Origin: JANQPX01 sp051010395
GTDB taxonomy: Bacteria > Pseudomonadota > Alphaproteobacteria > Geminicoccales > Geminicoccaceae
Direction: 5' to 3'
Assembly (NCBI GenBank): GCA_051010395.1
Contig: JBPCVQ010000057.1
Location: 1-5,733, forward strand
DNA length: 5,733 nucleotides
A model generated the notes under the pieces. It searched no databases, had not been told where the DNA came from, and saw only the letters and a list, made by a program, of their open reading frames with translations. The translations under genes were made by a program, and so were the position numbers. Positions 5,489 through 5,733 of the stretch are shown piece after piece. The stretch's first letter is position 1. The number at the start of each line of letters is the position of its first letter.

Positions 5489-5733
5489 CTAGGGTTGCAC
5501 CCGGCGCAGGGGGTTCCACCCGCCGCCAACGCTCTCATTGGGATTGTAGTTGGGATCATTGGTGAGAATGATCTCATCGGTGCCGGATCGCCAAACATGC
5601 TCATAGTCATTGGTTAGCTCATACGACGCATCTGGAGACTCGGGGTCTTGGAAGGTGGCGGTACCCCGGATCGCCTCGTTCCAGCGCTGATGGGTGCGGT
5701 CCTGTTGATCCATCTGCCGCTTCCAATCGTCGG
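5489..5733 (-). CDS. C-terminal end of an unrecognised protein, partial at right edge
   Basis: The last 80 residues of a gene that starts beyond the window and ends at TAG 5489-5491. It is rich in Trp, Asp, Asn and Thr: WKRQMDQQDRTHQRWNEAIR, then GTATFQDPES, YELTNDYEHVWR, and DEIILTNDPNYNPNES near the end. The pattern of a Tyr/Trp-rich strand pair followed by a D-P-N-Y-N-P-N motif resembles the C-terminus of various bacterial hypothetical proteins that I recall without a named function. An internal Met at 5713 is unlikely to be the start, because the same frame continues with similar residues to the edge. No Cys pair is present here. It shares strand with the SHOCT/M48 cluster but is 285 bases away. 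Confidence 0.7.
   Translation of the reverse strand, partial: DDWKRQMDQQDRTHQRWNEAIRGTATFQDPESPDASYELTNDYEHVWRSGTDEIILTNDPNYNPNESVGGGWNPLRRVQP

Noticed and set aside
5217..5519. 100-codon minus-strand open frame between the partial protein and the SHOCT gene
   Set aside because: It overlaps the end of the better-supported partial protein, lacks a ribosome site and has low-complexity Gly/Ser/Arg composition.

Overview
The window looks like accessory DNA from an alphaproteobacterium, most likely a member of the rhizobia/Bradyrhizobiaceae. This is inferred from moderately high GC, codon choice, an IS1595-type transposase remnant and the style of the LuxR-type regulator. No marker gene fixes the taxon. 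Every gene supported with confidence lies on the minus strand, so transcription runs from high to low coordinates.

Right part (about 5733 to 2306): a tightly packed minus-strand cluster. In transcription order it holds (i) the C-terminal end of an unrecognised protein running in from beyond the window (5489-5733); (ii) a doubtful 43-residue ORF (5294-5425) ending in a terminator-like hairpin plus T-run; (iii) a 267-residue membrane protein with an N-terminal zinc ribbon, two transmembrane segments and a C-terminal SHOCT motif (4400-5203); (iv) 15 bases later, a 476-residue M48-like metallopeptidase homologue with four Cys-pair zinc modules and an altered active site, RExxH instead of HExxH (2954-4384); (v) 17 bases later, a gene split over three reading frames whose pieces join into one 147-residue protein ending in a charged coiled coil (2489-2936); (vi) a small 51-residue ORF (2306-2461) that overlaps by ATGA with (vii) a very acidic 188-residue protein (1743-2309).

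Middle (1402-1742): intergenic, with two striking palindromes and a candidate promoter, all placed to serve the LuxR-type gene on the minus strand. Left part (577-1401): a stand-alone LuxR/GerE-type regulator. Its stop codon is followed at once by the 3' remnant of an IS1595-type transposase (354-575), so the gene's end may have been set by an insertion or deletion event. The left edge (1-353) holds no confident gene, only a possible C-terminal ORF fragment on the plus strand.

Working model (inference): the membrane zinc-ribbon/SHOCT protein and the zinc-ribbon M48-like protein act together. The M48 protein has no obvious membrane segment, so the SHOCT protein may hold it at the membrane. The downstream acidic and coiled-coil proteins are unrecognised and could be partners or substrates. 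The R-for-H change suggests either a dead peptidase used for binding or a lineage-specific change. I cannot assign a known system to this set of genes.
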